A stretch of DNA of 64,000 nt from CAYWBU01 sp942491525 (GTDB taxonomy: Bacteria > Desulfobacterota > Desulfomonilia > UBA1062). The notes under the pieces are model-generated. The model saw only the letters and a list, made by a program, of their open reading frames with translations. It searched no databases and was not told the origin of the DNA. The position numbers and the translations under genes are program-made. Position 1 is the first letter of the stretch; each line of letters begins with the position of its first letter. The stretch lies in assembly GCA_942491525.1 (NCBI GenBank), contig CALOBW010000033.1, forward strand, positions 1 through 64,000. Direction: 5' to 3'. This document shows positions 62,352-64,000 of this stretch, in pieces.

Positions 62352-64000
62352 ATGGAACGTGTGGCTAACCGCAATAAAAAAGGAGGGGATAGGAGTGAGG
62401 AAAACACACAACATGCCCACAATCCGGTGGACTGGTATCCCTGGGGCGAGGAGGCCGCTGGACGCGGCGCGCGACCAGGACAAGCCGATCTTCCTGAGCA
62501 TCGGCTACTCGGCCTGCCACTGGTGCCACGTGATGGAGCACGAGAGTTTCGAGAACCCCGAGATCGCCGCGGTACCTGAACGAGCCTCTACGTCAACATC
62601 AAGGTCGACCGCGAAGAGCGGCCCGATCTGGACGCATCTATATGGAGGCGGTGCCAGGCCATGACCGGGCCAGGGCGGCTGGCCCATGAGCGTCTTCCTG
62701 ACGCCGGACGGGCAGCCCTTCTATGGCGGCACCTACTTCCCGCCCGGAGCCACGCTACGGCATGCCCAGCTTCCAGCAGGTGCTGCAGTCGGTCTCCGAC
62801 GCGTACCGCAACCGCCGCGAGCGAGGTCGAGGAGCAGGCGCAGAGCGGAGATGCTCACCGCAGCGCCTCGATCCTGGACAGCGCCGAGCAGCCGACCTAG
62901 GCCCGGTCCGGAGTAACGCCCGGATTGAGCAGGTGCGCGATCAGGCAGCTTGCAGCAGCACTTCGACGACGACCATGGCGGCTTTGGCAGCACAGCCCAA
63001 GTTCCCGCAGCCGATGACCTTTGGACTTCGTCCACACGCAATATCGGCGCACGGGCGACCGGACCGCGCTCTACATGGCAGAGCGCACGCTGCGGCAGAT
63101 GGCGCAGCGGCGGCATCTATGACCAGCTGGGCGGCGGCTTCCACCGCTACTGCGTCGACCCGGCGTGGGCGGTGCCCCACTTCGAGAAGATGCTCTACGA
63201 CAACGCCCAGCTGTTGCGCAGCTATCTGCATGCCTGGCTGATGACCGGGCGACCGCTCTACCGCGCGTCGTCGCGAGACGATCGACTACGTCCTGCGCGA
63301 GATGACCGGCCCGAGGGGCGGCTTCTACAGCACGCAGGACGCCGACAGCGAAGGCGAGGAGGGCAAGTTCTTCGTCTGGACGCCAGAGGAGATCGACGAT
63401 GTCATTGACGACGACAAGTCGGCTGCGATCTTCGGCGCCTACTATGGCGTCTCGCCCCGGGCAACTTCGAGGGCCGCCAACATCCTGTATGTCGACATGA
63501 CCTCGGTCCGGACAGCGTGGCCGAGCGCTTTGGGCGGAGGCGAGAGCGACGAGGTGGAGCAGATGCTGGCGATCAACCGGCAGAGGCTCTTTGCCGTGCC
63601 GCGCAGTCGCGCATCGCGCCGGCGCACGGCGAGAAGATCCTCACCGAGTGGAACGGCCTGATGATCCACGCCCTGGCCGAGTGCGGCGTTGGGCTTCGAG
63701 CCGGCCGATGCGCTGGCCGCCAGGACGCCGCTGGCAACTTCATCCTGGAGAACATGAGCCAGCCCGATGGCAAACTCTTCCGCAGCTTCAAAGACGGCGC
63801 GCCCGCTTCAACGCCTATCTGGAGGATTACGCCTCTTCGTGCGCGCACTGATCGCGCTCTACGAGGCCACCTTCGAGCTGCGCTGGTTGGCCGAGGCCAG
63901 CCGGTTGACGCAGCTGATGTTCGCCCAGTTTGGCGACGGCGACCAGGGCGGCTTCTTCCAGACCGGCCTCGACCACGAGGCAGCTGGTGGTGCGACGCAA
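62352..64000 (+). CDS. DUF255 thioredoxin-fold protein (YyaL/SPATA20-like), frameshifted, runs off the end
   Basis: The start of the family is recognisable as QHAHNPVDWYPWGEEA. FLSIGYSACHWCHVMEHESF carries the CxxC-like thioredoxin motif, and MSVFLTPDGQPFYGGTYFP follows. The six-hairpin glycosidase-like part has GGIYDQLGGGFHRYCVDPAW, VPHFEKMLYDNAQLLRSYLH, GGFYSTQDADSEGEEGKFFV, WTPEEID and KILTEWNGLMIHALAE. Frameshifts occur about every 50-150 bp, so no stretch longer than ~130 codons is continuous. The N-terminal region upstream of residue ~20 is obscured. The protein continues beyond the window edge. Its role in bacteria is unknown. Confidence 0.75.

Overview
The window reads as a chromosomal segment of a GC-rich, free-living heterotroph. 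The best fit is Chloroflexota of the Caldilinea/Anaerolinea type. Pointers are lipoproteins ending in LVLAACG-like lipoboxes, several family-5 substrate-binding proteins (one with permuted halves), an ANTAR/HisKA_2 signalling pair, a YfhO-type membrane protein and many sugar-acid enzymes of the enolase superfamily. This is inference from gene content; no rRNA or tRNA gene was found to confirm it. Most genes carry one or more single-base frameshifts while the flanking frames stay well conserved. This looks more like uncorrected sequencing error than real decay, and it is worst at 5.0-6.5, 31.8-33.5 and 62.0-64.0 kb. Coordinates given for such genes span the whole reconstructed reading frame.

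Layout. 1-8.1 kb (minus strand): a Cas4-like nuclease fragment, a MaoC-like hydratase, ScpB, an AmaP/Asp23-like envelope protein, a YfhO-like membrane protein, a broken GT39-type glycosyltransferase and a GT2 glycosyltransferase. 7.5-9.8 kb: a PdtaR/PdtaS-like two-component pair. 10.4-28.3 kb: a catabolic accessory region with three enolase-superfamily genes, a molybdenum hydroxylase whose FAD subunit is truncated at the end of an insertion sequence, a deiodinase-like protein with an in-frame UGA and a SECIS-like hairpin, a UxuA-type mannonate dehydratase, a sulfatase, a GIY-YIG restriction enzyme with its methyltransferase, a reductive-dehalogenase-like Fe-S protein and an MFS transporter. 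Two DDE insertion sequences sit side by side at 12.1-14.3 kb.

28.5-38.6 kb: a large secreted protein with repeated Ig-like domains plus LysM and YbaY-like domains, an SLC12-type cation-chloride cotransporter, MltG, a sugar-nucleotide epimerase, a DUF4157 (eCIS-core) metallopeptidase-like protein, and an ISL3 element beside a PIN-like remnant. 38.8-53.9 kb: eleven consecutive minus-strand genes for oligopeptide/dipeptide-type ABC transport (two B/C permease pairs, two D/F ATPase pairs, three binding lipoproteins). 54.4-64 kb: housekeeping genes (argH, a CPBP protease, DUF1992, an aminotransferase, gatA, gatC) and a broken DUF255 thioredoxin-fold gene running off the end.

The most notable item is the deiodinase-family gene at 18935-19519. 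A single UGA falls at the residue that is selenocysteine in animal deiodinases, and a perfect 7-bp stem with a 5-nt loop containing G lies at the spacing expected of a bacterial SECIS. Second is the substrate-binding lipoprotein at 49765-51654, whose halves are in circularly permuted order.
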